A stretch of 64,000 bases of DNA, taken from Bacteroidales bacterium. GTDB lineage: Bacteria; Bacteroidota; Bacteroidia; Bacteroidales; Tenuifilaceae. The stretch lies in the NCBI GenBank assembly GCA_020636845.1, contig JACJXD010000004.1:1-64000 (forward strand). Direction: 5' to 3'. Within the stretch, counting starts at the first letter, position 1. Each line of letters begins with the position of its first letter. Shown here one piece after another: positions 18,266 through 26,617 of the stretch. Position numbers and translations under genes: made by a program. The notes below the pieces were generated by a model. The model made no database searches. It saw only the letters and a program-made list of their open reading frames with translations, and had not been told where the DNA came from.

Positions 18266-19435
18266 GTGAAACGTATTGCCATACTAGGATCAACCGGATC
18301 GATTGGCACTCAAGCGCTTGATATTATTGAATCGAACCCAGAATTATTTACTGCTGAGATTCTTACTGCACAAAACAACTGGGAGTTGCTGGTAAAGCAA
18401 GCGCTTAATTTCAACCCGAACATCGTTGTTATTGGAAACGAAGATAATTACCAGAAAGTAAAATCGGCTTTGGCTAGCACCGACGTTAAAGTTTATACCG
18501 GCAAAAAAGCCATCGAAGAAGTCGTACAATCCACCTCGGTAGATCTTGTACTTACCGCGCTCGTTGGCTTTGCGGGACTAAAACCAACCATCGAAGCAAT
18601 AAAGTCGAAAAAAATAGTTGCACTGGCAAACAAGGAAACACTAGTGGTTGCCGGCGATATTATATCGAAATTAGTTTTGGAGTATAAAACTCCATTATTG
18701 CCTGTAGATTCTGAACATTCTGCAATATTTCAGTGTTTAATGGGTGAAGTTAGCCCTGTCGAAAAAATTATACTAACTGCCTCCGGTGGTCCTTTTTTCC
18801 ATTTAAGTGAAGATGAACTAAAAATCGTTACTGTAGAACAAGCATTAAATCACCCTAACTGGCGAATGGGGAATAAGGTAACTATCGACTCGGCTTCGCT
18901 AATGAATAAAGGATTGGAGGTAATTGAAGCAAAATGGCTTTTTGGATTAAAACCAGAGCAAATAGAAGTTGTTATTCATCCACAATCGATAATTCATTCA
19001 ATGGCTCAATTTGAAGATGGATCGATTAAGGCACAAATGGGGATGCCCGACATGCGGATGCCTATTCAACTGGCATTTACATATCCAAATCGTATAAAAT
19101 CCAAATTCCCGAGGGTAAACTTTTCCATTACGGACAAACTTACCTTTGAGCAACCTAATACCAATAAGTTTAGAAATCTGGCCCTGGCTCACGAAGCCAT
19201 GGTAAAAGGAGGAAGTTATCCTTGCGTGTTAAACGCCGCCAACGAAGTTGCGGTAGGTAATTTTATTGAGAGAAGAATTGGGTTTACACAAATGCCCGAA
19301 TTAATAGAACAAGTAATGGAAAAAGCGGAGTTCGTTGCATCGCCTACCGTAGATGAGTACCTTAAAATTGATGCAGAATCCCGACGTATTGCTAACGAAT
19401 TATTAACTTATAACACAAGCAAATGGAGATACTAG
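18266..19435 (+). CDS. dxr: 1-deoxy-D-xylulose 5-phosphate reductoisomerase
   Basis: Dxr (IspC) makes 2-C-methyl-D-erythritol 4-phosphate from DXP with NADPH, the committed step of the non-mevalonate isoprenoid pathway. The 389-residue protein has the NADPH-binding GSTGSIGTQ loop at its N-terminus, the conserved ANKETLV block, the substrate/metal motifs PVDSEHSAIFQ and ASGGPF, and MNKGLEVIEA. The start is GTG preceded by AAAGAAG. Its end overlaps rseP by 13 bases, so the two are translationally coupled. Pairing of dxr and rseP is frequent in bacteria. Confidence 0.97.
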   Translation: MKRIAILGSTGSIGTQALDIIESNPELFTAEILTAQNNWELLVKQALNFNPNIVVIGNEDNYQKVKSALASTDVKVYTGKKAIEEVVQSTSVDLVLTALVGFAGLKPTIEAIKSKKIVALANKETLVVAGDIISKLVLEYKTPLLPVDSEHSAIFQCLMGEVSPVEKIILTASGGPFFHLSEDELKIVTVEQALNHPNWRMGNKVTIDSASLMNKGLEVIEAKWLFGLKPEQIEVVIHPQSIIHSMAQFEDGSIKAQMGMPDMRMPIQLAFTYPNRIKSKFPRVNFSITDKLTFEQPNTNKFRNLALAHEAMVKGGSYPCVLNAANEVAVGNFIERRIGFTQMPELIEQVMEKAEFVASPTVDEYLKIDAESRRIANELLTYNTSKWRY

Positions 19436-20742
19436 TAAAGGCTGCGCAATTCTTTTTAAGTTTGTCTATTTTAGTTATACTACACGAACTAGGACACTTT
19501 ACCTTTGCCAAAATTTTTAAAACACGGGTCGAAAAGTTTTACGTGTTTTTCAACCCTTGGTTTTCAATATTCAAATTTAAACGCGGAGAAACCGAATACG
19601 GTTTGGGCTGGCTTCCTCTCGGAGGATATGTAAAAATAGCCGGAATGATAGACGAATCCATGGATACGGAACAAATGAAAAAACCACCCCAACCATGGGA
19701 ATTTCGTTCGAAACCAGCTTGGCAACGCCTACTTATAATGATAGGCGGCGTGTTGGTTAACGTCATTCTTGCCCTTTTTATATACAGCGCCGTTTTATAT
19801 ACATGGGGCGATGAGTACTTGGCTACTAAAAACATGAAGTATGGCGTAGTATGCGATTCGCTTGCCCAAAATTTAGGATTTCGTAATGGCGATAAAATTT
19901 TAACTGTTAGCGGACATGAAGTTGAAAACTTTCAAAAAATTGCCCACGACATACTTCTGAACGATGATAGAACGGTTAAGGTCTTAAGAAATAATGATAC
20001 GGTTACCGTTTCCATACCAAACGACGTTGTCGGGCAACTGGTTAAAAATCCGATTCTATTTATTCCTCGTTTCCCTTTTATTGTTGATAAAGTTATCTCT
20101 GGAAATACTGCTGAAAAAGCAGGGTTTCAAAAAGATGACGAACTAATTGGCATAAACGGTTCACCAGCAAAATTCTTCGACGAGTTCAAGGATTCGCTAA
20201 AGAGCAACAAAGGAAAATCAATAACTATTACCGTAAAAAGAGCGGAAGTTCCCGTTGATATAAATTTTCTTGTTCCTAATGATGGAATTATAGGCGTACA
20301 ATCGGTTAGCGATATCACCCGTTTTTTCGAAATCAACCATAAGCAATACACTTTTATACAGTCAATTCCTGCCGGAATCAAAAGGGGATATGCAACAATT
20401 GTTAGTTACCTAAAACAGCTGAAACTAATTTTCAACCCTAAGGCAAAGGCTTACGAATCCTTAGGCGGTTTTATAACCATAGGTAAAATATTTCCCGGTG
20501 TTTGGGATTGGCAATCGTTTTGGGGATTAACTGCATTTTTGTCGATTATATTGGCAATAATGAACATGTTACCTATTCCGGCTCTCGACGGAGGACATGT
20601 ACTCTTCCTTCTGTACGAAATAATAACAAGACGCAAACCCAGCGATAAGTTTTTAGAATATGCCCAAATAATCGGAATAATGCTTCTGTTGGCCTTATTG
20701 GTGTACGCCAATGCCAACGACGTAATAAGACTTTTTAAGTAA
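19423..20742 (+). CDS. rseP: RIP site-2 metalloprotease RseP
   Basis: This M50 intramembrane protease cuts membrane-embedded regulators such as anti-sigma factors. The 439-residue protein has the zinc motif HELGH at residues 21-25 in its first transmembrane helix, and about two PDZ-like domains between residues 120 and 300. The second active-site motif NMLPIPALDGGH is near residue 385, followed by the last helices. It overlaps the end of dxr by 13 bases. No anti-sigma factor substrate is encoded next to it. Confidence 0.95.
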   Translation: MEILVKAAQFFLSLSILVILHELGHFTFAKIFKTRVEKFYVFFNPWFSIFKFKRGETEYGLGWLPLGGYVKIAGMIDESMDTEQMKKPPQPWEFRSKPAWQRLLIMIGGVLVNVILALFIYSAVLYTWGDEYLATKNMKYGVVCDSLAQNLGFRNGDKILTVSGHEVENFQKIAHDILLNDDRTVKVLRNNDTVTVSIPNDVVGQLVKNPILFIPRFPFIVDKVISGNTAEKAGFQKDDELIGINGSPAKFFDEFKDSLKSNKGKSITITVKRAEVPVDINFLVPNDGIIGVQSVSDITRFFEINHKQYTFIQSIPAGIKRGYATIVSYLKQLKLIFNPKAKAYESLGGFITIGKIFPGVWDWQSFWGLTAFLSIILAIMNMLPIPALDGGHVLFLLYEIITRRKPSDKFLEYAQIIGIMLLLALLVYANANDVIRLFK

Positions 20743-20828
20743 ACGTGCTTATGAACGCTACTTTAAGAGTAAACATTTTTATATTGATAAGTAGAACTCA
20801 AAAGTAATTTTTATAGAAGTATTGAACT

Positions 20829-22064
20829 ATGTGGTTTAAGAAAAAACATTTATTACCGTTTCACCAAATAACTCTACTACTTTTATTCGCCATAAGTACG
20901 AATGCTTACTCGAAAAATCCTATCTCAATAAAAACCAAACACAATGTAATTCTCGAAACCATCAATAATTTAGAAGATTTAAATATATTTTACTGTTCCG
21001 ATACTGTTAACAAGGATAGCGTAAAAGCCTTTCCTGATTTGGTATATGAATACCATCTTGCGGAAATTAGCAAGCAATCTCCAATCGATTTCGATTATAA
21101 CGAATATGTTCGTAAATACATCGACATATACTCGCTGGAAAGAAGGGAACAAGTTTCGCAAATGCTTGGCTTATCGAAATTATACTTCCCCATTTTTGAT
21201 GAATACTTGGATAAGTATCAACTTCCCCTGGAATTAAAGTACCTCGCCGTTGTCGAATCCGCACTGAATCCCTTGGCCGTTTCCACATCGGGAGCCGTTG
21301 GCTTATGGCAATTCAAAATTAATACCGCCCGGCTATTCGACCTAAAAGTTACTTCGTTGATAGACGAACGTATGGATCCGGAAAAGTCCACCGATGCAGC
21401 CTGCAAATACCTGAAATATCTTTATAAAACTTTTAAAAATTGGCATTTAGCCATTGCTGCGTACAATACCGGACCTCAACCAATTCGGAATGCTATAGAA
21501 CGAAACAACGGCGAAACTAACTTTTGGAAGCTTTACCCATATTTACCCGAATCGGCACAAAATTACCTGTCGGCGTTTATGGCTGCTGCGTATATTATGA
21601 ACAATTACAAAGACCATGGAATAATCCCCACAATGCCTACCGCTGATTTTTTTCAAACAGACACCGTAATGGTATCAAAACCAATTGATCTCAAACTCAC
21701 ATCAGACTTTTTAGGTATAGACCTAGCTGTTATACAATTTTTAAACCCAGAGTACAAGTTGAATTTCATTCCGGAAAATACAGATTATAGCATAATACGA
21801 CTTCCATCCGATAAAATTGATAAGTTTGTTAAGAATGAACAAAAGATTATTAAGCAAACTAACAAAACCACTGCATTGTTAAACAACGAGCAGGAAATTT
21901 CGAAAACTAATAAAATTACTTACACCGTTAAAGATGGCGATAGTATGCACAGAATTGCCATTAATTTTAATTGTACAATAAAAGAGCTACAAAACTGGAA
22001 CCCAAGCATAGACACCGTTCTTTACAAAGGCCAACAGTTGGTTATATGGACGATAGAAAACTGA
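20829..22064 (+). CDS. Lytic transglycosylase with LysM domain (MltD-like)
   Basis: The 411-residue exported protein has a signal peptide (to about residue 28). Its SLT/goose-lysozyme-type domain has the catalytic glutamate in VVESALNP, the SGAVGLWQF motif and the AIAAYNTGP motif between residues about 135 and 225. A linker follows, then a C-terminal LysM domain at about 365-410 (TYTVKDGDSMHRIA pattern). It cleaves peptidoglycan glycan strands to anhydromuropeptides, and LysM holds it on the wall. It lies 86 bases after rseP on the same strand and before a DUF4837 lipoprotein, an arrangement repeated in Bacteroidota. Confidence 0.92.
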   Translation: MWFKKKHLLPFHQITLLLLFAISTNAYSKNPISIKTKHNVILETINNLEDLNIFYCSDTVNKDSVKAFPDLVYEYHLAEISKQSPIDFDYNEYVRKYIDIYSLERREQVSQMLGLSKLYFPIFDEYLDKYQLPLELKYLAVVESALNPLAVSTSGAVGLWQFKINTARLFDLKVTSLIDERMDPEKSTDAACKYLKYLYKTFKNWHLAIAAYNTGPQPIRNAIERNNGETNFWKLYPYLPESAQNYLSAFMAAAYIMNNYKDHGIIPTMPTADFFQTDTVMVSKPIDLKLTSDFLGIDLAVIQFLNPEYKLNFIPENTDYSIIRLPSDKIDKFVKNEQKIIKQTNKTTALLNNEQEISKTNKITYTVKDGDSMHRIAINFNCTIKELQNWNPSIDTVLYKGQQLVIWTIEN

Positions 22065-22148
22065 GCATTCTATTGCAATTTCCTGTTAAAAATTACGTTA
22101 TATGGCTAAAGAAAAATTACAAACATGTAAATCTCAAATATTTATACT

Positions 22149-23159
22149 ATGATACAAATTCGAAAACTGCTAACGCTAATCGTACTACCTTTAACTGTAA
22201 TTAGTTGTAAACAAGGATCGAAAGGTGATGAAACATTGCTACCGAACGTAACGGGTAGCGCAGGGGAAGTTGTATTGGTTCTCCCCAACCAGCTTCTTAA
22301 CGATTCTGTCGGAGTCGCATATAAAAAACTGCTCACTGCCGATGTCCCATTTTTACCACAAGCCGAACCTATGTTCAACTTAATAACCATTCCTCCCGAT
22401 GCGTTTAACAGCATTATGAAATCGCACCGAAACATCATTTATAACGAAATTAAAAGTAATAGTCCTGCTAAGTTAATTCTTAAGTATGATGTTTGGGCTG
22501 CACCTCAATCAGTTCTTTTTGTTATTGGACCTGACTACAAAACCATAGAAAAAATAGTTAAGGAAAAAGGCGATAAAATTGTAGCAATATTTGAGCAAGC
22601 CGAACGAAAACGTACTATTCAAACGGCTATAAAATATGAAGAATCGGAAATTGCTCCTGTTTTAGAAGAAAAGTTCAACGTTCGTATGCACATACCTAAA
22701 GGGTACAAAATAAATTTCAAACGAAACAACATGGTTTGGATTTCGCACGAAACTCCAAGGATTAGCCAAGGTTTAATTATATACAGTTTCCCCTTTAAAG
22801 ATAAAAATACTTTTACCGCCGATTACCTGATTGCTAAGCGCGACAGCTTTGTTAAAAACATCGAAGGCCCCACAAAAGGTTCGTATATGACTACATCAAT
22901 GGTTATTCCACCCCAACTCACGCCTATGATGTATAAAGACAGATACTATGCTGTACTCAGAGGCTTATGGGATGTTTACAAGCATCCTATGGGAGGACCG
23001 TTTATAAGTTACGCAACGGTTGATGAAAAATACAATAGGGTAATTGTTGCCGAAGCTTATGTTTACGCTCCCGATAGCAAAAAACGGAACTTGTTACGCC
23101 AAGTTGAGGCTTTAATTCTCGATATGGAAGTCATTGATAAAAATACTCCTGCTAAATAA
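22149..23159 (+). CDS. DUF4837-family lipoprotein
   Basis: The 336-residue protein has a lipoprotein signal ending at VISCK (Cys20). The body fits the Bacteroidota-specific DUF4837 family: an LPNVTGSAGEVVLVL opening, FLPQAEPMFNLITIP and the SHRNI motif. Function is unknown. Its regular position after a lytic transglycosylase suggests an envelope or peptidoglycan role, which is an inference. A strong terminator closes the transcript 18 bases after its stop. Confidence 0.85.
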   Translation: MIQIRKLLTLIVLPLTVISCKQGSKGDETLLPNVTGSAGEVVLVLPNQLLNDSVGVAYKKLLTADVPFLPQAEPMFNLITIPPDAFNSIMKSHRNIIYNEIKSNSPAKLILKYDVWAAPQSVLFVIGPDYKTIEKIVKEKGDKIVAIFEQAERKRTIQTAIKYEESEIAPVLEEKFNVRMHIPKGYKINFKRNNMVWISHETPRISQGLIIYSFPFKDKNTFTADYLIAKRDSFVKNIEGPTKGSYMTTSMVIPPQLTPMMYKDRYYAVLRGLWDVYKHPMGGPFISYATVDEKYNRVIVAEAYVYAPDSKKRNLLRQVEALILDMEVIDKNTPAK

Positions 23160-23177
23160 AAGTTTGCGTAAAATAGA

Positions 23178-23200
23178 AAAGGCAGCATATTGCTGCCTTT
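23178..23200 (+). terminator. Terminator of the envelope gene run
   Basis: A perfect 10-bp stem (AAAGGCAGCA / TGCTGCCTTT) with a 3-nt loop and following T-run lies just after the DUF4837 gene. It may also serve the convergent minus-strand gene. Confidence 0.85.
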
Positions 23201-23219
23201 TTTGATTCTTATAATCACT

Positions 23220-24062
23220 TTATTTACTTGCATCTACCAACTTATCTACGAAATTTTTTATCGAACGAGAATCTGTTGCCCCATAAAAATCGTAAAAGTA
23301 TTCTATCAGGTATTTTTTAATGGCGTTGTTATCCATATTTTGCTTGCGCAGTATGGGTAAAATTGTTTGGAACTCCTTGGTAAGTTCATCCGGATTTACA
23401 AATACGAGGTCGAAACTGGTTATTTTATCGCTTGTACGTGTTGATGGCTCATACAAGTAAACCGAAACTGCAGGAATTTCATCCGTCGAAATAACACCCG
23501 CACTGGTCGATAATAACTTATCCTTTTCGATTTTAACGGTATTTTGGTCGTATCCTATTTTCTTTGAAACCGGATTATTATTAACCCTGTAATAAAAAAC
23601 GAGGAAATGGTTATCGTCAATTTTTACCGAAGCAGGATCAATAGGAATTTCAACGTCGTCACCAATAACAGAGAATCGTTCTTCGCCAAAATACTCGCGT
23701 AAATCGTTTACTTCCGACTGCTCTGGTTTATAACGCTCGGCCATTAAACTACGCCGTTTTGTAGGTATAGCAATGTCCTTAACCACTGCTGTTAATTGTA
23801 AATTTTCGGGAGCAGGTGGCTCATGCAACTTAATCATATACCTACCCATATTTTGATTAATGGAAATAACGTAAGAGTCGAACGTATCGAAGGTTACTTT
23901 ATCTTCTGGCTGAAGTATATCGCCTGCTTGCAACGAAGTCCCCGTTTTATAGTTAACAACCTTACCTTTAATTCGGGTAACAATGTAATTCTCCTGAGCG
24001 CTAACCTGCGTAGCGGTCATAACCAAGAGTATTGCCAATAATCGAGTAAATGATTTCATCAT
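23220..24062 (-). CDS. Exported protein of unknown function
   Basis: From the ATG at 24062 (a second ATG follows at once) the protein has a clear signal peptide (MMKSFTRLLAILLVM ... SAQ) and about 280 residues. The first 70 mature residues (YIVTRIKGKVVNYKTGTSLQ) form a beta-rich segment that resembles FecR-like or DUF4384-type domains seen in Bacteroidota. I cannot assign it. The frame is open further upstream, but that part lacks a signal peptide and a good start. It stands alone on the minus strand between a terminator and a 139-base gap. Confidence 0.6.
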   Translation of the reverse strand: MMKSFTRLLAILLVMTATQVSAQENYIVTRIKGKVVNYKTGTSLQAGDILQPEDKVTFDTFDSYVISINQNMGRYMIKLHEPPAPENLQLTAVVKDIAIPTKRRSLMAERYKPEQSEVNDLREYFGEERFSVIGDDVEIPIDPASVKIDDNHFLVFYYRVNNNPVSKKIGYDQNTVKIEKDKLLSTSAGVISTDEIPAVSVYLYEPSTRTSDKITSFDLVFVNPDELTKEFQTILPILRKQNMDNNAIKKYLIEYFYDFYGATDSRSIKNFVDKLVDASK

Positions 24063-24201
24063 ACAATATTTAGTATTTTTTGTTTTTAGAGCAATTCTTG
24101 TACCAAAATACAACATTTTTTTAGTTTGATGCCATTTCCACATTAATGAACAATAAACTTTTCACCGTAATCAAATAGTTTTTACAAAAACCACCTTTCG
24201 A

Positions 24202-24531
24202 TTACTTTTTATACCTATCCTTGCCAGACACTAGCCGATAAGAGTAGTTTATCCACTCCTTTAACTGATTGTTAGGAACTTTACTTGCTTCTAAAATAGT
24301 GTTCCAATGCTTTTTATTCATGTGATACCCCGGAATTACGTATGAGTATGTTTCGCGTAATTCAACGGCCAATTCGGGATCGCACTTCAAGTTAACTGTT
24401 TGCTCCGATAGGCTTACTAACACAAACATTTTACCGTTTGTTTTAAAAACAAGCGTATCGTCATCGAAAGGAAAGTGCTCCGAAACATCACCCAAAGTCA
24501 GACAGTAGTCCCTTATTTCATCAATTTCCAT
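24202..24531 (-). CDS. MmcQ/YjbR-family protein
   Basis: The 109-residue cytoplasmic protein fits the MmcQ/YjbR DNA-binding-like fold: an N-terminal EIRDYCLTLGDVSEHFPF segment, the FKTNGKMFVLVSL strand pair, a VNLKCDP motif, and GYHMNKKHWNTI near the end. A CyaY-like fold and DNA binding are known for one member, but the physiological role of the family is unknown. It starts 3 bases after the yraN-like gene stop, so they are an operon. Confidence 0.82.
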   Translation of the reverse strand: MEIDEIRDYCLTLGDVSEHFPFDDDTLVFKTNGKMFVLVSLSEQTVNLKCDPELAVELRETYSYVIPGYHMNKKHWNTILEASKVPNNQLKEWINYSYRLVSGKDRYKK

Positions 24532-24533
24532 AA

Positions 24534-24932
24534 TTACAATGTTGGATAAAAAGCATCTTCGATGTGTTCTACTTCAACTTTACCATTACTAATTAATATT
24601 GAAATAATGTCAAAACGCACATCTAAATTTATATTGTATCTAGTTACATACTCATCGGCTGCTTCAATAATGTTTTTTTGCTTTTTTCGCCGAACAGCCT
24701 CCTTGGGTTCTTCCCAATAATCCGACAATCTTGTTTTAACTTCAACAACAACCAAATATTTGTTTTGCGTTGCAACAATATCTAATTCCTTATGCAAGTA
24801 GCGCCAATTTCTATGAAGTATTTTATAACCTTTACCTACTAAATATCGAGCAGCAATGTCTTCCCCCTTTTTACCAAGTTCTACATGAGAACTTATACTA
24901 TCTGAATTTTTATTCATAAATTTATGTAACAT
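24534..24932 (-). CDS. YraN/UPF0102-family nuclease-like protein
   Basis: The 132-residue protein carries the UPF0102 pattern of the PD-(D/E)XK superfamily: LGKKGEDIAARYLVGKGY, then NWRYLHKELDIVA with the acidic metal ligands, then VVVEVKTR with the ExK pair. Members are often annotated as Holliday-junction-resolvase-like nucleases, but the activity is not firmly known. An ATG at 24917 would shorten it by five residues. It is the first of two coupled genes with the MmcQ-like protein. Confidence 0.85.
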   Translation of the reverse strand: MLHKFMNKNSDSISSHVELGKKGEDIAARYLVGKGYKILHRNWRYLHKELDIVATQNKYLVVVEVKTRLSDYWEEPKEAVRRKKQKNIIEAADEYVTRYNINLDVRFDIISILISNGKVEVEHIEDAFYPTL

Positions 24933-24973
24933 TAATTATAAATTATCGCTATAATGTATGTTAAGAAGGAAGA

Positions 24974-25615
24974 ATGATTATACGATATTTTAAAATATTA
25001 CTAATTTTTCTTTTACTGCCCTCAGTATCCTTACCAAATGTAGCCAATTTTGAAGGCAAAATCAAATTGGTAAAGGAAAGCATTTACGATACTCTTGTTT
25101 TGAACTTACTAGTTAAAGGCGACTGGATTAGAATGGATGAGTTCAACTCAAACGGAGAACTAAACCAAAGTTTTCTAATCAACTTGAAAAATGAAAAAAT
25201 ATACGCTTTATCATTTGCAAAAAAACAATATGCCGAACTAGAACAGACTTCTACGAGTTTAACCACCAGCAACTTAGAGGTGATAAAAAGCCCCAACTCA
25301 AAAGAAATAAATGGAACGGTTTGTAATCAATGGCGGGTAAAAGATAAAAATAACAATACGGTGGTAACATACTGGATGTCTAGGCAGCATTTCGATTTTT
25401 TCCCAATACTTGTTGATGTGCTAAGTAAAAGTCAAACACCGTTAAGCATTTTGTCAACACTCCCAAATAGTTCTAACATTTTTCCAATGGAAGTAGTGAG
25501 TCGCACCAACTTGCGTAAATTCATGGAAAGCATTAGAGTTGTTAAAATTGAAAATAAATCTCTGCCAAAACAAGATTTTATTATTCCGAAAAATTTTCGG
25601 GAACTTATAGGCTAA
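24974..25615 (+). CDS. Exported DUF4412-like protein
   Basis: The 213-residue protein has a hydrophobic signal peptide (IIRYFKILLIFLLLPSVSLP) and a beta-strand-rich body: a FEGKIKLVKES opening, GDWIRMDEF, LINLKNEKIYAL, KQYAELE, and a later VCNQWRVKDKNNNTVVTYWMS. This layout fits small periplasmic DUF4412-type proteins with a LolA/LppX-like fold, so lipid binding is possible but unproved. A good A/G-rich ribosome-binding stretch (AAGAAGGAAG) precedes the ATG. Its last four bases overlap the convergent S66 peptidase gene. Confidence 0.6.
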   Translation: MIIRYFKILLIFLLLPSVSLPNVANFEGKIKLVKESIYDTLVLNLLVKGDWIRMDEFNSNGELNQSFLINLKNEKIYALSFAKKQYAELEQTSTSLTTSNLEVIKSPNSKEINGTVCNQWRVKDKNNNTVVTYWMSRQHFDFFPILVDVLSKSQTPLSILSTLPNSSNIFPMEVVSRTNLRKFMESIRVVKIENKSLPKQDFIIPKNFRELIG

Positions 25616-26541
25616 TAAGCGGTAAGTTCCGATTCAAAGGTCACTTTTGATCCTTCATTTGTAACATCCAACTTAATTTGCCTCCCCATAATTAATGGAA
25701 GATTTGGCTCCGAATGCCCTGCCGGAAAACCAAAACATATAGGAATTTTAAGATCTCGTGTAGCACTATGAATAATGTCGTAAGCGTCGGAGCCAAAAGG
25801 AACCTCATTATCTCGCATCTTAGTAAACGTACCAACAATTAAACCCGAAATTGCCTTCAACTTCCCGGTCCGACGTAATTGCATCATCATTCTGTCGATA
25901 TGATAGAGATATTCATCCACATCTTCTATAAAAAGAATTCTTCCCTGTGCAGAAAAATCGGCATCGGTGCCAATTAAGTTTACAAGTATCGATAAATTTC
26001 CCCCCGTAAGAATTCCCTGTGCAGAACCCTTTTTATTATAAGAATTCGGCTCAACTTCGTACACCGGATTAATTCCCGTGAGTACATCAACTAGCATTTG
26101 CACTGATTTATCGCCTGTTAAATCTTTAGGGAAACTTATCGGCATAATTGCATGCAGCGTTTCCACACCATACCATGTTGTAATAATACTGTGCAAAACC
26201 GTAATATCGCTATAACCTATAATCCATTTAGGATTTAACTGAAGTTTTCGCAAATTAATGTAATCCAAAATACGAACCGTACCATAACCTCCACGAGCAC
26301 AAAGTATTGCCTTAACATTTGGGTCTTCCACCATTTCCATGAAATCCTGAGCACGCTCTTCATCGGTTCCTGCAAATTGGTTTTGCTTTGAAAAAAGGTG
26401 TGGTGCTGTTTTTACCATAAATCCCTTACTCGTAAGATACTTTACAGCTTGCATTATCTCATCACGAACTACGGCTCTTGCTGTTGCGATCAACCCAATT
26501 GTATCGCCATGCGAAAGATATGGAGGGGTTATGTTAGTCAT
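25612..26541 (-). CDS. LD-carboxypeptidase (peptidase S66)
   Basis: The 309-residue protein belongs to the S66 family, which cuts the L-D bond of murein tetrapeptides during cell-wall recycling in the cytoplasm. The nucleophilic serine lies in GYSDITVLH (near residue 111) after the CARGGYG turn. The catalytic glutamate is in LFIEDVDEY and the histidine in FGFPAGHSEPNLPL near the end. All three expected residues are present. No other murein-recycling gene is adjacent. Confidence 0.92.
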   Translation of the reverse strand: MTNITPPYLSHGDTIGLIATARAVVRDEIMQAVKYLTSKGFMVKTAPHLFSKQNQFAGTDEERAQDFMEMVEDPNVKAILCARGGYGTVRILDYINLRKLQLNPKWIIGYSDITVLHSIITTWYGVETLHAIMPISFPKDLTGDKSVQMLVDVLTGINPVYEVEPNSYNKKGSAQGILTGGNLSILVNLIGTDADFSAQGRILFIEDVDEYLYHIDRMMMQLRRTGKLKAISGLIVGTFTKMRDNEVPFGSDAYDIIHSATRDLKIPICFGFPAGHSEPNLPLIMGRQIKLDVTNEGSKVTFESELTAY

Positions 26542-26617
26542 AATAACAAATTTGCAATAAAGTTAATAATTTTATTGCCATTGCATTCGAGCAATAAAAA
26601 GCCTAGTGAATATTTTG